A stretch of DNA of 64,000 nt from Mesorhizobium carmichaelinearum. GTDB taxonomy: Bacteria > Pseudomonadota > Alphaproteobacteria > Rhizobiales > Rhizobiaceae. The notes under the pieces were generated by a model. That model was given only the letters and a program-made list of their open reading frames with translations, ran no database searches and was not told the origin of the DNA. Made by a program: the position numbers and the translations under genes. Below are positions 15,622 through 26,312 of this stretch, piece by piece. The DNA is taken from contig NZ_FZQR01000002.1 in NCBI RefSeq assembly GCF_900199455.1, forward strand, positions 1 to 64,000, in the 5' to 3' direction. Each line of letters starts with the position of its first letter. Positions within the stretch are counted from its first letter, which is position 1.

Positions 15622-15987
15622 TCAGTCGTCACCGCCGCCGCCACCGCTGCCGCCACCCGCGCCCCCGCTGCCGCCACCCTCGCCGCCAGCATGCTCGCCG
15701 CTCTGGTGCTCATCGCTGTCATCACCGGATTTCTCACCCTGGTCGTCACCACCCTTTTGCTGGCCGGCAGCCGCGCTTTCGTCACCATGGTGGCCATCGC
15801 TGGCTTCGGTTTCGACCGCATCATCATCGTTCCGATCGCCGGTGATGACACCCTGCCCATCATCGTTTGGCGCATTGACGGTCGCTGGACCGCCGTGATC
15901 GGAGACCTGACTTGCGAAGGCATTAGCTGCCGTGAAAATCCCCAGCGCACCGACAGAAGCCGCTAACAGCAAGGGGAGCCTTTTCAT
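15622..15987 (-). CDS. Secreted acidic Gly/Asp-rich protein
   Basis: 121 residues. Signal peptide MKRLPLLLAASVGALGIFTA / ANAFA, then a low-complexity acidic mature region (GDRNDDDAVETEASDGHHGD, later EHAGGEGGGSGGAGGG). ATG 15987 has GGAGGAAACG upstream and is preferred over 16017. Probably periplasmic or extracellular, perhaps cation-binding; no domain is recognisable. Confidence 0.6.
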   Translation of the reverse strand: MKRLPLLLAASVGALGIFTAANAFASQVSDHGGPATVNAPNDDGQGVITGDRNDDDAVETEASDGHHGDESAAAGQQKGGDDQGEKSGDDSDEHQSGEHAGGEGGGSGGAGGGSGGGGGDD

Positions 15988-16193
15988 CGTTTCCTCCAAT
16001 GTCGGCTTGCCAGCCACCGTGACTGGTCCCGGCTTTTATCGTTCTCGGCACATTACGGCGCGCTTAAACGCCAAGGAGTAATTTTAGCGATCGCTAATTT
16101 TTGGAGCGATCCTATTAGCGATTACGCGCCCTCGACTTTGCCGCCTAGCTCCTCCTATGCCTCGCTGTCGGACTGGGCGCCGGCATCCTCCCG

Positions 16194-16403
16194 CTAGCGC
16201 CCCAAGGGCTGTTTTGAAAGCGAGACAAGTTCAGCCTCGTCTTTGATGCCGGCCATGTAGTTGGCAATGATCCGGGAGGCGATGGCGTCCCGCGCTTCCG
16301 GCGACTGATTTTCGAGCCTCAATTGCTCAAAAACCCTGCCGAGCAAAGCCACCTCAGATGGATCGAAAATACCTGCCTCGGTCGCCTTTTTTCGTATTGG
16401 CAT
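16194..16403 (-). CDS. 69-residue hypothetical protein
   Basis: From ATG 16403 (MPIRKKATEAGIFDPSEVAL) to TAG 16194; helical, with ARDAIASRIIANYMAGIKDE typical of small alphaproteobacterial proteins of unknown role. The frame is open upstream to 16616 and part of that (GYPLAIEHRCGICVRTN) could be a remnant. Confidence 0.5.
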   Translation of the reverse strand: MPIRKKATEAGIFDPSEVALLGRVFEQLRLENQSPEARDAIASRIIANYMAGIKDEAELVSLSKQPLGR

Positions 16404-16713
16404 GTTTGTCCTCACGCAAATCCCGCAGCGATGTTCAATTGCGAGTGGGTAGCCGTCGACCTTCGCTCCGCGAATCCAGCCGTCGCTTTCCGAAGGATGC
16501 TTGACAAAGGTCGGCATCAAGGGCGCGACGCACTTCCAACGCATGCACGGCACTCTCACGAAAAGGTTCAATAAGCTTGGGCTAAAATAGTTCCGGAACT
16601 GTAACGCGGGCGCCATCTGCCCATCAGCGCCAGACGACGGGGCTCCGGTCGCCTGGAACTTCTGTGGCTGTGGCGAAACGACGTTCCGCTTTTTTCAAAC
16701 GAAGGAGGTCGTC

Positions 16714-16915
16714 ATGGACTGGAACCGCGTGGAGGGAACTGGAAGCAGGTGAAGGGTAAGGTCAAAGAACAATGGGGAAAACTCACCGACGATGACCTTG
16801 ATCGGATCGCTGGCAAACGCGATCAACTTGAAGGTAAATCCAGGAGCGCTACGGCATCGAACGGGATCGCGCCCGTCGCGATATCGACGACTGGTACAGC
16901 AGGCAAGGTTGGTAA
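16714..16915 (+). pseudogene. CsbD-family stress protein, two frameshifts
   Basis: CsbD proteins are ~65-residue, abundant general stress proteins. Here MDWNRVEG, then NWKQVKGKVKEQWGKLTDDD / LDRIAGKRDQLEGK, then QERYGIERDRARRDIDDWYS all read correctly but in three frames: one base is missing near 16736 and one near 16839, so the gene is 202 instead of 204 bases. RBS GAAGGAGG is intact. Confidence 0.82.
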
Positions 16916-16921
16916 GAGAGA

Positions 16922-16948
16922 GCCCGCCGCCCCATGCGCGGCGGCGCT
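16922..16948 (+). terminator. Hairpin after csbD
   Basis: CCGCCGC and GCGGCGG arms, directly after the csbD stop. GC-rich, followed by CTTC. Confidence 0.6.
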
Positions 16949-17130
16949 TCATTGCCTGTCTGGTTGGCGGCGCCGTCTTACCATCATCGGTATGTTCAGC
17001 GGTTGGAGAACACCGGGTTGAGACGCGCTGAGAGAACGACTGCCGCGGGGGGTGGCTGTCCCGTTCTGGATGTGTTGCGGCATCGCCTGCTGGCAACCTC
17101 CCCCGTTACGGCTCTCGCCTGCAGTTATTA

Positions 17131-17157
17131 GAAGGCGGGCTCGGCGCGCCCGCCTTC
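17131..17157 (-). terminator. Hairpin after the 17174-17449 gene
   Basis: Perfect 10-bp stem GAAGGCGGGC / GCCCGCCTTC with a 7-base loop, downstream of the minus-strand secreted protein gene. Confidence 0.65.
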
Positions 17158-17173
17158 GACGTTCAACCTGCAT

Positions 17174-17449
17174 TCAGCCGCCCATCATCTTTGCCATGGC
17201 GCAGAAATCCGCGTGCGACTTGTTGATTGTGGTGTCGCCGCAGTCTTTCAACACCGCCTTCTGTTCGTCGGGTTTCATGGCCATCCACGCGGTCTTGAAA
17301 TCCTTTTCCGTCTTCAAGGTTTTCATGCCGGCATCAGTGAAGAACGGCGACATCTTTGCCGGGTCGTCGAGCGCGGATGTACTGCCAGCCAGAGCCGAAC
17401 CAGCCATGATTGCGAGCACCATCGCGCCCGCTGAGAGCGTCTTGATCAT
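17174..17449 (-). CDS. Small secreted stress protein
   Basis: 91 residues from ATG 17449 (RBS GGAGG): signal peptide MIKTLSAGAMVLAIMAGSAL / AGS, then a mature helical domain ending MKPDEQKAVLKDCGDTTINK ... DFCAMAKMMGG with two Cys that could form a disulfide. A consensus stress promoter is at 17493-17517. Family not named; similar small periplasmic proteins are frequent in rhizobia. Confidence 0.65.
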   Translation of the reverse strand: MIKTLSAGAMVLAIMAGSALAGSTSALDDPAKMSPFFTDAGMKTLKTEKDFKTAWMAMKPDEQKAVLKDCGDTTINKSHADFCAMAKMMGG

Positions 17450-17492
17450 TGTTTCCTCCATGGTTAGGTCATCCAGTGTGACCTTCCGGAAA

Positions 17493-17517
17493 AACGTCAT
17501 CCTCTGAACTCGGTTCC
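17493..17517 (-). promoter_or_regulatory. Putative sigma-EcfG promoter
   Basis: Minus strand GGAAC-N16-CGTT, exact consensus, 44 bases before ATG 17449. Confidence 0.72.
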
Positions 17518-18236
17518 ACCGCTTTCCGACTTCAGATTGAAAACCGTCTCGTCTATTTTCGGGATCGAGACAGGCAATACGATGTCGAAGATCGGAAATG
17601 GCAGCGTTTGGCGCTGATGCACTCGTCTGTCCTTGAACGCCATGTGGCCTGCTGTCAGGACGATGGGGGCGAAGGCCATCTTATCCCGACGCCGCGCCGG
17701 CGACTGTTGGCGCTGTAAGGAAAACGGCGCATAATCGCAGTTCTGCGCGCGTGCGCAACCGCGGACGAGTGTCGCGCGTAGAACGTAGGAAATTCGCCCC
17801 CGCTGTGGGCGGTGAACCGGACAGCCGTAGGAGCGTAAGCATAGGGCCGGCCGCAGGACGGGACGCGGGACCGACTGTCCCCCGTCCGCAGCCGTCCATG
17901 TGTTTGAGAGATCGTGCCCAGTGCGGCTGGCCAAGGGTCCGCGATCGCACCATTTCGGATATTTTAGTCTATTCTAACTTGTTGTTTGGCGCGTGACCAA
18001 TGGCGTCACCCAGTGCGGACTTTCAGGCAGTTGTCTTCACCGGCAAACCGCGCTGGCCACAGATCATCCCCGACCGCTTCCAGCCGTCCAAAAGTCGGCG
18101 GTACTGCCCTGCGTGCCGACGCCTAATGCTGGCTCCCGCGTGGCAAAGCGCGACGCCGACGAGCTTGCTATCACGAACTTGAATTTCAGCAGCAAAAAAA
18201 TCAGCGCCGTTTGCTGCTAACCAATCCCCCCTCCCG
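17518..18236. other. Intergenic stretch, no supported gene
   Basis: About 720 bases. Several overlapping open frames exist on both strands but none has a domain, signal or good RBS. An A/T-rich run at 17955-17985 might be a promoter. Confidence 0.5.
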
Positions 18237-20312
18237 CTAGCCTGTCTTGATCTTTGGCGGCTCCGCGTTGGCAATAGCGAGGAAAATGCTTTCGAGCAGA
18301 TCCTTGTCGCGGAAGGGCTTGCCGAGCAGCGGCACGTCCGTCGGCCGATCGGCGATTTCCTCCGCGTCGGCGTAGCCCGTGATGATAACCGCCGGCCAAT
18401 CGGAGCGCAGATTGCGTGCGAATCGGATGACGTCCACTCCTGATACGAGTGGCATGGCGAAGTCGGTAACGATGACATCGAAATCGTGGGGGGCACGTTC
18501 GATCATCGCCAGCGCCTCTGCCCCTCCCCCCGCGCAGGTGACCTCAAAACCGCGCTGGCGTAGCGACTCGGCTGTCAGGTGGCGCAACGCGTTACTGTCA
18601 TCGATCAAAAGGATGGACGGGCGCTCGCTGCGGGCTCCTGGATGCATTTGCTCGATATCGGCTTCCACTGAGGGAGTGGCGGGTTCTTCGACCGAGCGTG
18701 GTAGCCACAGTTGCATGGATGTTCCACGATCGACGACGCTGTCGATACGCAACGTGCCGCCGGACTGCTTCATAAAGCCGTAGACCGTGCTGAGACCTAG
18801 ACCCGTTCCCTTCCCAACGGGTTTTGTGGTGAAGAAAGGCTCGATGACCTTTGTGAGAATATCAGGTGCGATGCCGGATCCCGTGTCTCTGACCGTCACA
18901 ACGACATAGTCGCCCGCCGGAACGTCCTCCGATCGGCTTGCAACCGAGCGGTTTTGCGCGTGAACCGATATCGTTCCTCCAGAAGGCATGGCGTCGCGCG
19001 CATTGAAAACAAGATTCATCAAGGCAAGCTCAAGCTGTCCGGCGTCGACGCGGACCGGCCATACCGTATCGTCGATTTGCCAATCGAAGCGGATAAGACC
19101 TCCTAAAACGGGAGCCACCAAGCCGTTCATGGTATCGCCAAAGGCAGCAAGCCGCACCGCTTCGGGTTTCAGAGTTTGACGGCGCGAGAAGGCAAGCATC
19201 CGAGCGACGAGATCGGTGCCTTGGTTGGCAGAGCGCCGCAGCAGTTCGACAACCTGTCTTGCCTGATCATCGAGTATGCCACGGCGTTCGAGCAATCCTA
19301 ATCCGCTCAGAATAGCAGCAAGCAGATTGTTGAAATCATGAGCCAGGCCACCCGTGAGCTTGCCGATTGCGTCAAGACGCTGCGATTGCAGCAGCTGATC
19401 CTCAAGGCCGCGCCGCTCGGTAACGTCAAGGAACGTACCGAGTATCTCTGGCTCGCGGCCGTCCGAGCCGTTCGACATCACACCCTGGTCAAGAAAGATG
19501 CGGTATTCGCCGTTGGCGCACTGCCAGCGGAATTCGCACGTGTAGGAGCCGGTGGTTTTTGCCGCCAACAGCGCTTGTTCCAGCCTGGGTAGATCCTCGA
19601 GGTGGACCCGGCTGAGTCCGAAGGCCGGATCCGAAGTCAGATCTTCAGGCGAAAACCCGGTCAGGCGCTCGACACCCTTGGTGACAAAGCGCGCCGCGAA
19701 GGGCGGCGCGGCTGCCCGCGCATGGAAGCAGACCGGCAGCGAACTCAAAATGGCATCCTGCCGTTCCTCCACGTTGCGCAGTGCCCGCTCGGCCTGAAGT
19801 TTGTCCTTCTGCGCCTGGAGCGCCTGTGCCAGCAGTGCCTGCTCGGTCGTAGCCTTCCGCTGGATCTCCAGCGTCTTTTCGTGGAGTTCTACGAAAACCG
19901 CGACTTTCGAACGCAGCATGATCGGATCGAATGGCTTGAACACATAGTCGACCGCGCCGGCATCATAGCCGCGCAGCATGTGAGCCTCCTCCTTGTTGAT
20001 GGCGGTGAGGAAGATGATCGGCGTGCGCTTGGATTGCTCGCGCTGGCGGATAAGCGCTGCCGTCTCATAGCCGTCTATCCCCGGCATCAGGACATCCAGG
20101 AGGATGACGGCGAAGTCCTCCTTCAGCAGAAAGCGCAACGCCTCTTCGCCCGATTGGGCGCAGATAACATCGCCGGTCGAGGCGAGCACTTCGCTGATCG
20201 CCAGAAGATTGCGTTCATCGTCGTCCACGGCAAGGATCCGTGCCCTTGTCGGTCCCTCGGCCAATTGCCCCGCCTCAACTTTTCCTATCCTGTTTCTCGG
20301 AGGCTTTTGCAT
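18237..20312 (-). CDS. Hybrid histidine kinase REC-PAS-HisKA-HATPase-REC
   Basis: A 691-residue soluble sensor kinase. Order: receiver at ~24-145 (VDDDERN; phospho-Asp in LLDVLMPGIDGYE; FKPFD), PAS at ~185-300 ending in a PAC-like segment, HisKA with GGLAHDFNNLLAAI near 325-345 (phospho-His), HATPase_c at ~425-540 (NARDAM N box; GSGIAP; GKGTGLGLSTVYGF), and a second receiver at ~565-690 (TDFAMPLVSGVDV). No membrane span. ATG 20312 lies 10 bases after the stop of the giant HAMP kinase, so the two are one transcript and probably one relay, the N-terminal receiver being a candidate acceptor. Confidence 0.9.
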   Translation of the reverse strand: MQKPPRNRIGKVEAGQLAEGPTRARILAVDDDERNLLAISEVLASTGDVICAQSGEEALRFLLKEDFAVILLDVLMPGIDGYETAALIRQREQSKRTPIIFLTAINKEEAHMLRGYDAGAVDYVFKPFDPIMLRSKVAVFVELHEKTLEIQRKATTEQALLAQALQAQKDKLQAERALRNVEERQDAILSSLPVCFHARAAAPPFAARFVTKGVERLTGFSPEDLTSDPAFGLSRVHLEDLPRLEQALLAAKTTGSYTCEFRWQCANGEYRIFLDQGVMSNGSDGREPEILGTFLDVTERRGLEDQLLQSQRLDAIGKLTGGLAHDFNNLLAAILSGLGLLERRGILDDQARQVVELLRRSANQGTDLVARMLAFSRRQTLKPEAVRLAAFGDTMNGLVAPVLGGLIRFDWQIDDTVWPVRVDAGQLELALMNLVFNARDAMPSGGTISVHAQNRSVASRSEDVPAGDYVVVTVRDTGSGIAPDILTKVIEPFFTTKPVGKGTGLGLSTVYGFMKQSGGTLRIDSVVDRGTSMQLWLPRSVEEPATPSVEADIEQMHPGARSERPSILLIDDSNALRHLTAESLRQRGFEVTCAGGGAEALAMIERAPHDFDVIVTDFAMPLVSGVDVIRFARNLRSDWPAVIITGYADAEEIADRPTDVPLLGKPFRDKDLLESIFLAIANAEPPKIKTG

Positions 20313-20322
20313 GGACCAGCCG

Positions 20323-23300
20323 TCAGTTCACTGCCACGAGCATTTGTTCCGGGTTCTCCGCGCGTGCCCGGGAACGACCTATCCAGACGCGAAGCAATGC
20401 CAGCAGCAGATCAAGATCGACCGGCTTGGCGATATAATCCGAAGCACCGGCGTCCAGACATTTCTGCCGATCGCCCTTCATCGCTTTGGCAGTAACGGAA
20501 ATGAGCGGGATGTGAGCGATCGCCGGCGTCCCGCGAATGCGCCGCATCGTCTCGTAGCCGTCCATCTCCGGCATCATGATATCGATCAAAGCTGCATCAA
20601 CATCGGGAATCTGTTCCAGCAGCGCGATACCGTCTCGGCCGCGTTCCGCATGCAGCACCTGTATATCGTAGGTCTCCAGGACGCTGGTGAGCGAGTAGAT
20701 GTTGCGGATATCGTCGTCGACGATGAGAACCTTCGCCCCCGCCAGATCGGACTTGCCGGTCTGTTCGGTTCCTGGTCCGTCGTCGTCTTCCCGTCCTTCT
20801 CCCGGCAGTGTTGCCGAGATATGTAGCGCCAGCTGAGCAAAATTCTCAGCCCGCGGCGCATTTGCAAGCGCCGGGTTCAACGCCAGCACCTGTTCAAGCG
20901 CATCAGGATGAGGGGCAAAGAACAGGAGCTGCGGCAAAGCTTCGCCGAATTGGCCAGTGACCTCGTCCAGCGCTTGTGCGTTGTCTTTGGCGGAGCGCCC
21001 GCAGCCGAGCACCACGGCATCGTATGAAGCCATGCCGATGTCATCCGCGTTTGCCGCGAAGCGGCCGACCGCAGTGACCGAGGTCACGCCGTCGCGGATC
21101 GCTTCGACGAGCGATAGCCGGCGCTCCGGATCTGGGTCGGCGACCAGAACGCGACGCTGAACGCGAAGCTTCCTGGAATGGATATCCTGGAACACCTTCA
21201 TGAGTTCATCGGAGGAGACAGGCTTGGTGGAAATGCTGGACGCCCCCCTGCGCGCAAGACTTCCGATATCCTCGGCGCCCGAGATGACGTGGACGGGAAT
21301 GCCCTTGGTCTTTTGATCATGGCGCAACAGGTCGAAAAGCACCCAGCCGTCGATATCCGAGAGCCCGAGGTCAAGCGTAATGGCGTCGGGAACCAGTTTG
21401 CGAGCCAGGGCCAGGGTGCCGGAACCGGCGTTCGACAAGACGCCTTTAAGGCCCGCCGAACGGGCAAGACCAAGCAGCAACCCGCCAAAGGTCGGATCGT
21501 CCTCGACGATCAGCACGACGCGATCGGTCGGCGCGATGGAATCACGGTCATCGATCAGCTCTGCCGAAGGCGGACTGCCGAGCGATGCCGGCGCGGCACC
21601 AGCGTCCGCTTGCGGCGGTAAGGCCGATTGCGCTGCCGCGACCCGGGGACCGGTGAACGGGATGACAAGGGTGAATGTCGAGCCCTTCCCCGGCGTACTT
21701 TCAACCCGCAACTCGCCGCCAAGCAAGCGCGCAATCTCCCGGCTGATCGAGAGCCCAAGCCCGGTGCCGCCATATTTGCGGCTGGTGGTGCCATCGGCCT
21801 GTTGGAAGGCCTCGAAGATCAGTTTCTGCTTGTCTTCTGGAATGCCGATGCCGGTATCGGTCACAGCAATCGCCAGGGCCTTCGCGGAGTGCGCCGAGCC
21901 GTTGCGCCGGCCGGACTTTTCAACTCGGAAGTTCAGGCTGACCTCGCCCTCCGAGGTAAATTTGAATGCGTTCGAAAGCAGGTTCAGGACAATCTGCTGC
22001 AGGCGCTTCTCGTCCGTGCGGACAGTTTCCGGGAGAGCCGGGTCCACCTTGATGGTGAAGCCAAGGCCCTTGTCGGCCGCCAACTGACGGAACGTACGCT
22101 CCATATGCTGCCGCAGATGCGTCACCGGCATATCGTTGACGTCGATGGAGACAGTACCGGACTCGATCTTCGACAGATCGAGGATGTCGTTGATGAGGCT
22201 GAGGAGATCTGTGCCTGCGGAGTTGATCGTGCGTGCAAACTCAACCTGTTTCTCATTGAGATTGCCTTGCTGGTTGGTTGCGAGCAGGTTTGACAGAATG
22301 AGCAGCGAATTGAGCGGGGTACGCAGTTCGTGGCTCATATTGGCCAAGAACTCGGACTTGTACTTCGAGGTAAGCGCCAGCTGCTCGGCTTTTTCCTCCA
22401 GAGCGCGCCGTGCCATCTCGATTTCGAGGTTCTTGTTTTCCACCTGCTTCTTTTCGTTTTCGAGCAGCTGCGCCTTTTCCTGCAACTCCTCGTTCGTCGC
22501 ATGCAGCTCTTCTTGCTTCTTGGTCAGTTCGGTCTGGCGCGCCTGCAGTTCGGAGGTCAGTAGCTGCGACTGCTTGAGCAGTCCCTCGGTGCGCATCGTC
22601 GCGGCAATGGTGTTGAGAACGATGCCGACGGACTCCATCAGCTGATTGAGGAACGACTGGTGCGTGTCGCGGAATTCCCCGAACGAAGCAAGTTCGATCA
22701 CGGCTTTGACCTCATCCTCGAACAAGGCGGGAAGGATGATGACGTTGGCCGGCGAGGCGCTGCCGAGACCTGACGTGACGCGCAGGAATTCCGGCGGCAC
22801 ATTGTCCAGCATAATGGCACGCTTGTCGGCAGCACTTTGCCCGACCAGACCTTCGCGCAGATCGAGACGCTGTTTGATGGCAGCCTTGCTTTCGGCGCCA
22901 TAGGACGCCGCGAGCTCAAGATAGGATTCCTCTTCATCGCGATTGGTGACGTAGAAGACCCCGTATTGCGCGTTCACCAGCGGGGCGAGCTCGGACATGA
23001 TCAGCCGCGAGACGGTGGCTAGGTCGCGTTCGCCCTGGAGCATCCGCGAAAATCGCGCGAGATTGGTCTTCAACCAATCCTGCTCGGCATTCTTCAGCGT
23101 CTGATCCTTCAGATTGCGGATCATTTCGTTGATGTTGTCCTTGAGCGCGGCGACTTCACCGGAGGCTTCGACGCTGATCGAGCGGGTGAGATCGCCCTTG
23201 GTCACCGCCGTCGAAACCTCGGCAATGGCACGCACCTGGGTGGTCAGATTGGCAGCGAGCTGATTGACGTTGTCGGTGAGATCGCGCCAAAGGCCGGCGG

Positions 23301-26043
23301 CGCCAGGCACACGCGCCTGTCCGCCGAGCTTGCCTTCGATGCCCACTTCACGCGCGACATTGGTCACCTGGTCGGCGAAGGTAGCGAGCGTCTCGATCAT
23401 GCCGTTGATGGTGTCGGCCAGCGAGGCGATTTCGCCCTTCGCGTCCACCGTCAGTTTGCGCTTGAGATTGCCCTGCGCGACCGCTGTCACGACTTCGGCG
23501 ATGCCACGCACCTGATTGGTCAGATTCGTCGCCATCAGGTTGACGTTGTCGGTCAGGTCCTTCCAGGTCCCAGCGACGCCTTCGACGCGGGCCTGACCAC
23601 CAAGCTTGCCCTCGGTGCCAACCTCGCGCGCCACGCGGGTCACCTCGCCGGCAAAGGAGTTGAGCTGGTCAACCATAGTGTTGATGGTCGACTTAAGCTC
23701 AAGGATTTCGCCCTTGACGTCGACCGTGATCTTTTTGGAGAGGTCACCGCGCGCCACAGCGGTTGTCACTTCGGCGATGTTGCGCACCTGGCCGGTCAGG
23801 TTTTCAGCCATCGAGTTGACGTTGTCGGTGAGGTCCTTCCACGTGCCCGCAACGCCGCGCACCTGCGCCTGGCCGCCAAGCTTGCCTTCGGTGCCGACCT
23901 CGCGTGCCACACGTGTGACCTCCGACGCGAAGGAATTGAGCTGGTCCACCATCGTGTTGATCGTGTCCTTCAATTCCAGAATCTCGCCGCGGACGTCGAC
24001 GGTGATCTTCTTCGACAGATCGCCAAGCGCCACAGCCGTGGTCACTTCGGCGATGTTGCGCACCTGGCCGGTCAGGTTCGCGGCCATAGCATTGACGTTG
24101 TCCGTCAAATCCTTCCACGTGCCGGCGACGCCACGCACCTGTGCCTGGCCGCCCAGCTTGCCGTCGGAGCCAACCTCGCGCGCCACGCGCGTCACCTCCG
24201 ATGCGAAAGAATTGAGCTGATCCACCATCGTGTTGATGACGTCCTTGATCTGCAGGATCTCGCCCAGCGCATCGACCGTGATCTTCTGCGTCAGGTCGCC
24301 GGTGGCGATGGCGGTCGCCACCTTGGACACGTCGCGCAACTGCACCGTCAGATTGCCGGCCATGGCGTTGACGTTGTCGGTCAGGTCCTTCCAGGTACCG
24401 CCGACGCCTTCGACATGAGCCTGTCCGCCGAGCTTGCCTTCCGAACCGACTTCGCGCGCGACGCGCGTGACTTCCGAGGCGAACGAATTCAACTGATCGA
24501 CCATCGTGTTGACGGTGTCCTTGAGCTCGAGGATTTCGCCCTTGACGTCGACGGTGATTTTCTTGGACAGGTCGCCGCGCGCCACGGCCGTCGTCACCTC
24601 GGCAATGTTGCGCACCTGCCCGGTCAGATTGGCGGCCATCAGATTGACGTTATCGGTCAGATCCTTCCACGTGCCGCCGACGCCTTTGACCTCGGCCTGG
24701 CCGCCGAGCTTGCCTTCGGTGCCGACCTCGCGCGCCACGCGCGTCACCTCCGAGGCGAATGAGTTTAGCTGGTCGACCATCGTGTTGATGGTGTCCTTCA
24801 ACTCCAGGATTTCACCCTGCACCGCCACGGTGATCTTCTTCGACAGGTCTCCAGAGGCAACCGCGGTCGTCACCTCGGCGATGTTGCGCACCTGACCAGT
24901 GAGGTTTTCAGCCATCGAGTTGACGTTGTCAGTGAGGTCCTTCCACGTGCCCGCAACGCCGCGCACTTGCGCCTGACCGCCAAGCTTGCCTTCGGTGCCA
25001 ACTTCGCGCGCGACGCGCGTCACCTCGCCGGCGAAGGAATTGAGCTGATCGACCATCGTGTTGATGGTCGATTTCAGCTCAAGGATTTCGCCTTTCACAT
25101 CGACCGTGATCTTCTTCGACAGGTCGCCCAAGGCGACGGCTGTCGTCACCTCGGCGATATTGCGCACTTGGCCGGTCAGATTCTCGGCCATGGAATTCAC
25201 ATTGTCGGTCAGATCCTTCCATGTCCCGCCGACACCTTCGACGCGCGCCTGGCCGCCGAGCTTGCCTTCAGTGCCGACCTCGCGCGCCACGCGCGTCACT
25301 TCCGAAGCGAAGGAATTGAGCTGGTCGACCATCGTGTTGATGGTGTTCTTCAGTTCCAGGATTTCGCCCTTCACGTCGACCGTGATCTTCTTCGACAGGT
25401 CTCCGGACGCAACAGCCGTCGTCACCTCCGCGATGTTGCGCACCTGGCCGGTCAGGTTCGTTGCCATGGCGTTGACGTTGTCGGTCAAATCTTTCCACGT
25501 CCCAGCAACGCCTTTCACGCGCGCCTGGCCCCCGAGTTTGCCTTCGGTGCCGACTTCGCGCGCCACGCGCGTCACCTCGGAGGCGAAGGAGGCAAGCTGA
25601 CCAACCATGGTGTTGACGATCTTGCCAATGCGCAGAAATTCACCGCGCAGCGGTCGGCCGTCGATCTCGACCATCATCGTTTGCGATAGGTCGCCCTTGG
25701 CGACGGCACCGATGACGCGGGCGACTTCAGCTGTGGGCTGGACCATGTCTTCGATCAGATCATTGACGGACCGGACACTGGATTCCCAACTACCAGTGGC
25801 GTTTCGGACGCGGCCACGTTCGCCTATGCGTCCATCCTTGCCGACAACCTTGCTGAGCCGCTCGAATTCATGTGTCACCTGATCGTTCAGATCGACGATC
25901 TCATTGAAGATTTCTGCGATCTCGGAATCGATGCCTTCATAGACATTGTCGATGCGGACGGAGAAATCACCGCGCCGAAAGGCTTTTAGAGAATTCAGAA
26001 TGCTTCGACGGTCCAACTGCTTTTTGGATGCCTGCACAGTCAC
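20323..26043 (-). CDS. Giant HAMP-array hybrid histidine kinase
   Basis: About 1906 residues from GTG 26043. After a short N-terminus comes a long array of ~92-residue HAMP-type units: nine copies of the [11 protein letters not shown] module (the last with [10 protein letters not shown]) plus a divergent first one. Then GAF (~1020-1180), a coiled coil, HisKA ([19 protein letters not shown]), HATPase_c ([29 protein letters not shown]) and three receiver-like domains, the last with [11 protein letters not shown]. There is no membrane span. The layout matches the cytoplasmic group III (Nik1-type) kinases known for osmotic sensing in fungi and found in bacteria. The frame is open up to 26157, but an exact stress promoter at 26112-26136 lies inside that extension, so the GTG with GGGAG upstream is preferred. 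Confidence 0.9.
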   Translation of the reverse strand: MTVQASKKQLDRRSILNSLKAFRRGDFSVRIDNVYEGIDSEIAEIFNEIVDLNDQVTHEFERLSKVVGKDGRIGERGRVRNATGSWESSVRSVNDLIEDMVQPTAEVARVIGAVAKGDLSQTMMVEIDGRPLRGEFLRIGKIVNTMVGQLASFASEVTRVAREVGTEGKLGGQARVKGVAGTWKDLTDNVNAMATNLTGQVRNIAEVTTAVASGDLSKKITVDVKGEILELKNTINTMVDQLNSFASEVTRVAREVGTEGKLGGQARVEGVGGTWKDLTDNVNSMAENLTGQVRNIAEVTTAVALGDLSKKITVDVKGEILELKSTINTMVDQLNSFAGEVTRVAREVGTEGKLGGQAQVRGVAGTWKDLTDNVNSMAENLTGQVRNIAEVTTAVASGDLSKKITVAVQGEILELKDTINTMVDQLNSFASEVTRVAREVGTEGKLGGQAEVKGVGGTWKDLTDNVNLMAANLTGQVRNIAEVTTAVARGDLSKKITVDVKGEILELKDTVNTMVDQLNSFASEVTRVAREVGSEGKLGGQAHVEGVGGTWKDLTDNVNAMAGNLTVQLRDVSKVATAIATGDLTQKITVDALGEILQIKDVINTMVDQLNSFASEVTRVAREVGSDGKLGGQAQVRGVAGTWKDLTDNVNAMAANLTGQVRNIAEVTTAVALGDLSKKITVDVRGEILELKDTINTMVDQLNSFASEVTRVAREVGTEGKLGGQAQVRGVAGTWKDLTDNVNSMAENLTGQVRNIAEVTTAVARGDLSKKITVDVKGEILELKSTINTMVDQLNSFAGEVTRVAREVGTEGKLGGQARVEGVAGTWKDLTDNVNLMATNLTNQVRGIAEVVTAVAQGNLKRKLTVDAKGEIASLADTINGMIETLATFADQVTNVAREVGIEGKLGGQARVPGAAGLWRDLTDNVNQLAANLTTQVRAIAEVSTAVTKGDLTRSISVEASGEVAALKDNINEMIRNLKDQTLKNAEQDWLKTNLARFSRMLQGERDLATVSRLIMSELAPLVNAQYGVFYVTNRDEEESYLELAASYGAESKAAIKQRLDLREGLVGQSAADKRAIMLDNVPPEFLRVTSGLGSASPANVIILPALFEDEVKAVIELASFGEFRDTHQSFLNQLMESVGIVLNTIAATMRTEGLLKQSQLLTSELQARQTELTKKQEELHATNEELQEKAQLLENEKKQVENKNLEIEMARRALEEKAEQLALTSKYKSEFLANMSHELRTPLNSLLILSNLLATNQQGNLNEKQVEFARTINSAGTDLLSLINDILDLSKIESGTVSIDVNDMPVTHLRQHMERTFRQLAADKGLGFTIKVDPALPETVRTDEKRLQQIVLNLLSNAFKFTSEGEVSLNFRVEKSGRRNGSAHSAKALAIAVTDTGIGIPEDKQKLIFEAFQQADGTTSRKYGGTGLGLSISREIARLLGGELRVESTPGKGSTFTLVIPFTGPRVAAAQSALPPQADAGAAPASLGSPPSAELIDDRDSIAPTDRVVLIVEDDPTFGGLLLGLARSAGLKGVLSNAGSGTLALARKLVPDAITLDLGLSDIDGWVLFDLLRHDQKTKGIPVHVISGAEDIGSLARRGASSISTKPVSSDELMKVFQDIHSRKLRVQRRVLVADPDPERRLSLVEAIRDGVTSVTAVGRFAANADDIGMASYDAVVLGCGRSAKDNAQALDEVTGQFGEALPQLLFFAPHPDALEQVLALNPALANAPRAENFAQLALHISATLPGEGREDDDGPGTEQTGKSDLAGAKVLIVDDDIRNIYSLTSVLETYDIQVLHAERGRDGIALLEQIPDVDAALIDIMMPEMDGYETMRRIRGTPAIAHIPLISVTAKAMKGDRQKCLDAGASDYIAKPVDLDLLLALLRVWIGRSRARAENPEQMLVAVN
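23221..25720 (-). repeat. Tandem 276-bp HAMP-coding repeats
   Basis: Nine or so in-frame repeats of 276 bp (92 codons) inside the giant kinase gene, each containing the [11 protein letters not shown] and [15 protein letters not shown] segments. Spacing is exact, e.g. 23521 to 23797. High identity makes the array prone to unequal recombination and to assembly error. Confidence 0.9.
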
Positions 26044-26111
26044 AGCCCCACTCCCAGCCCTAAGATTAGATTGCCCCCTGCGGCCAAACGGTACATCCCG
26101 CCGCAACCGGA

Positions 26112-26136
26112 AACGCGGCACTTCCACGTTTGTTCC
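26112..26136 (-). promoter_or_regulatory. Putative sigma-EcfG promoter of the HAMP kinase
   Basis: Minus strand GGAAC-N16-CGTT, exact consensus, about 70 bases before GTG 26043. Confidence 0.72.
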
Positions 26137-26312
26137 GTGGGCAGAGCTGCGCCCCATTGTAAGGTTCTATTTGGAAGCCCGCGTCACCAGACGCCAATCA
26201 GTGCCACAGTGCCAAAAGGACTCGCCCTCCGATACCTGAACGCCGCCGTGGGACTCGGCATCCCCGGCGGCCAAACTCTGGACAAGGGCTTGCGCCTCCG
26301 GTCCAGCGTGGG

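Noticed and set aside
16650..16700. Stress promoter before csbD (GGAAC at 16652)
   Set aside because: The -10 box after 16-17 bases reads AAAC/AACG, not NGTT.
17497..17934. 145-residue minus-strand gene
   Set aside because: It runs through a stress promoter and has no protein-like features.
19602..20826. Plus-strand frames of up to 297 residues over the two kinases
   Set aside because: Antisense shadows; the minus-strand kinase domains explain the sequence.
23606..24220. Long plus-strand frames over the kinase gene
   Set aside because: They are shadows of the repeated minus-strand coding sequence (GC-rich codons leave the antisense open) and show no domain.
23221..25720. Tandem repeats as a CRISPR array or satellite
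   Set aside because: Unit is 276 bp, in frame and codes for HAMP modules; there are no short repeats with unique spacers.
26044..26157. Extended N-terminus of the HAMP kinase (ATG 26157)
   Set aside because: It contains an exact sigma-EcfG promoter and no conserved residues; GTG 26043 has GGGAG upstream.
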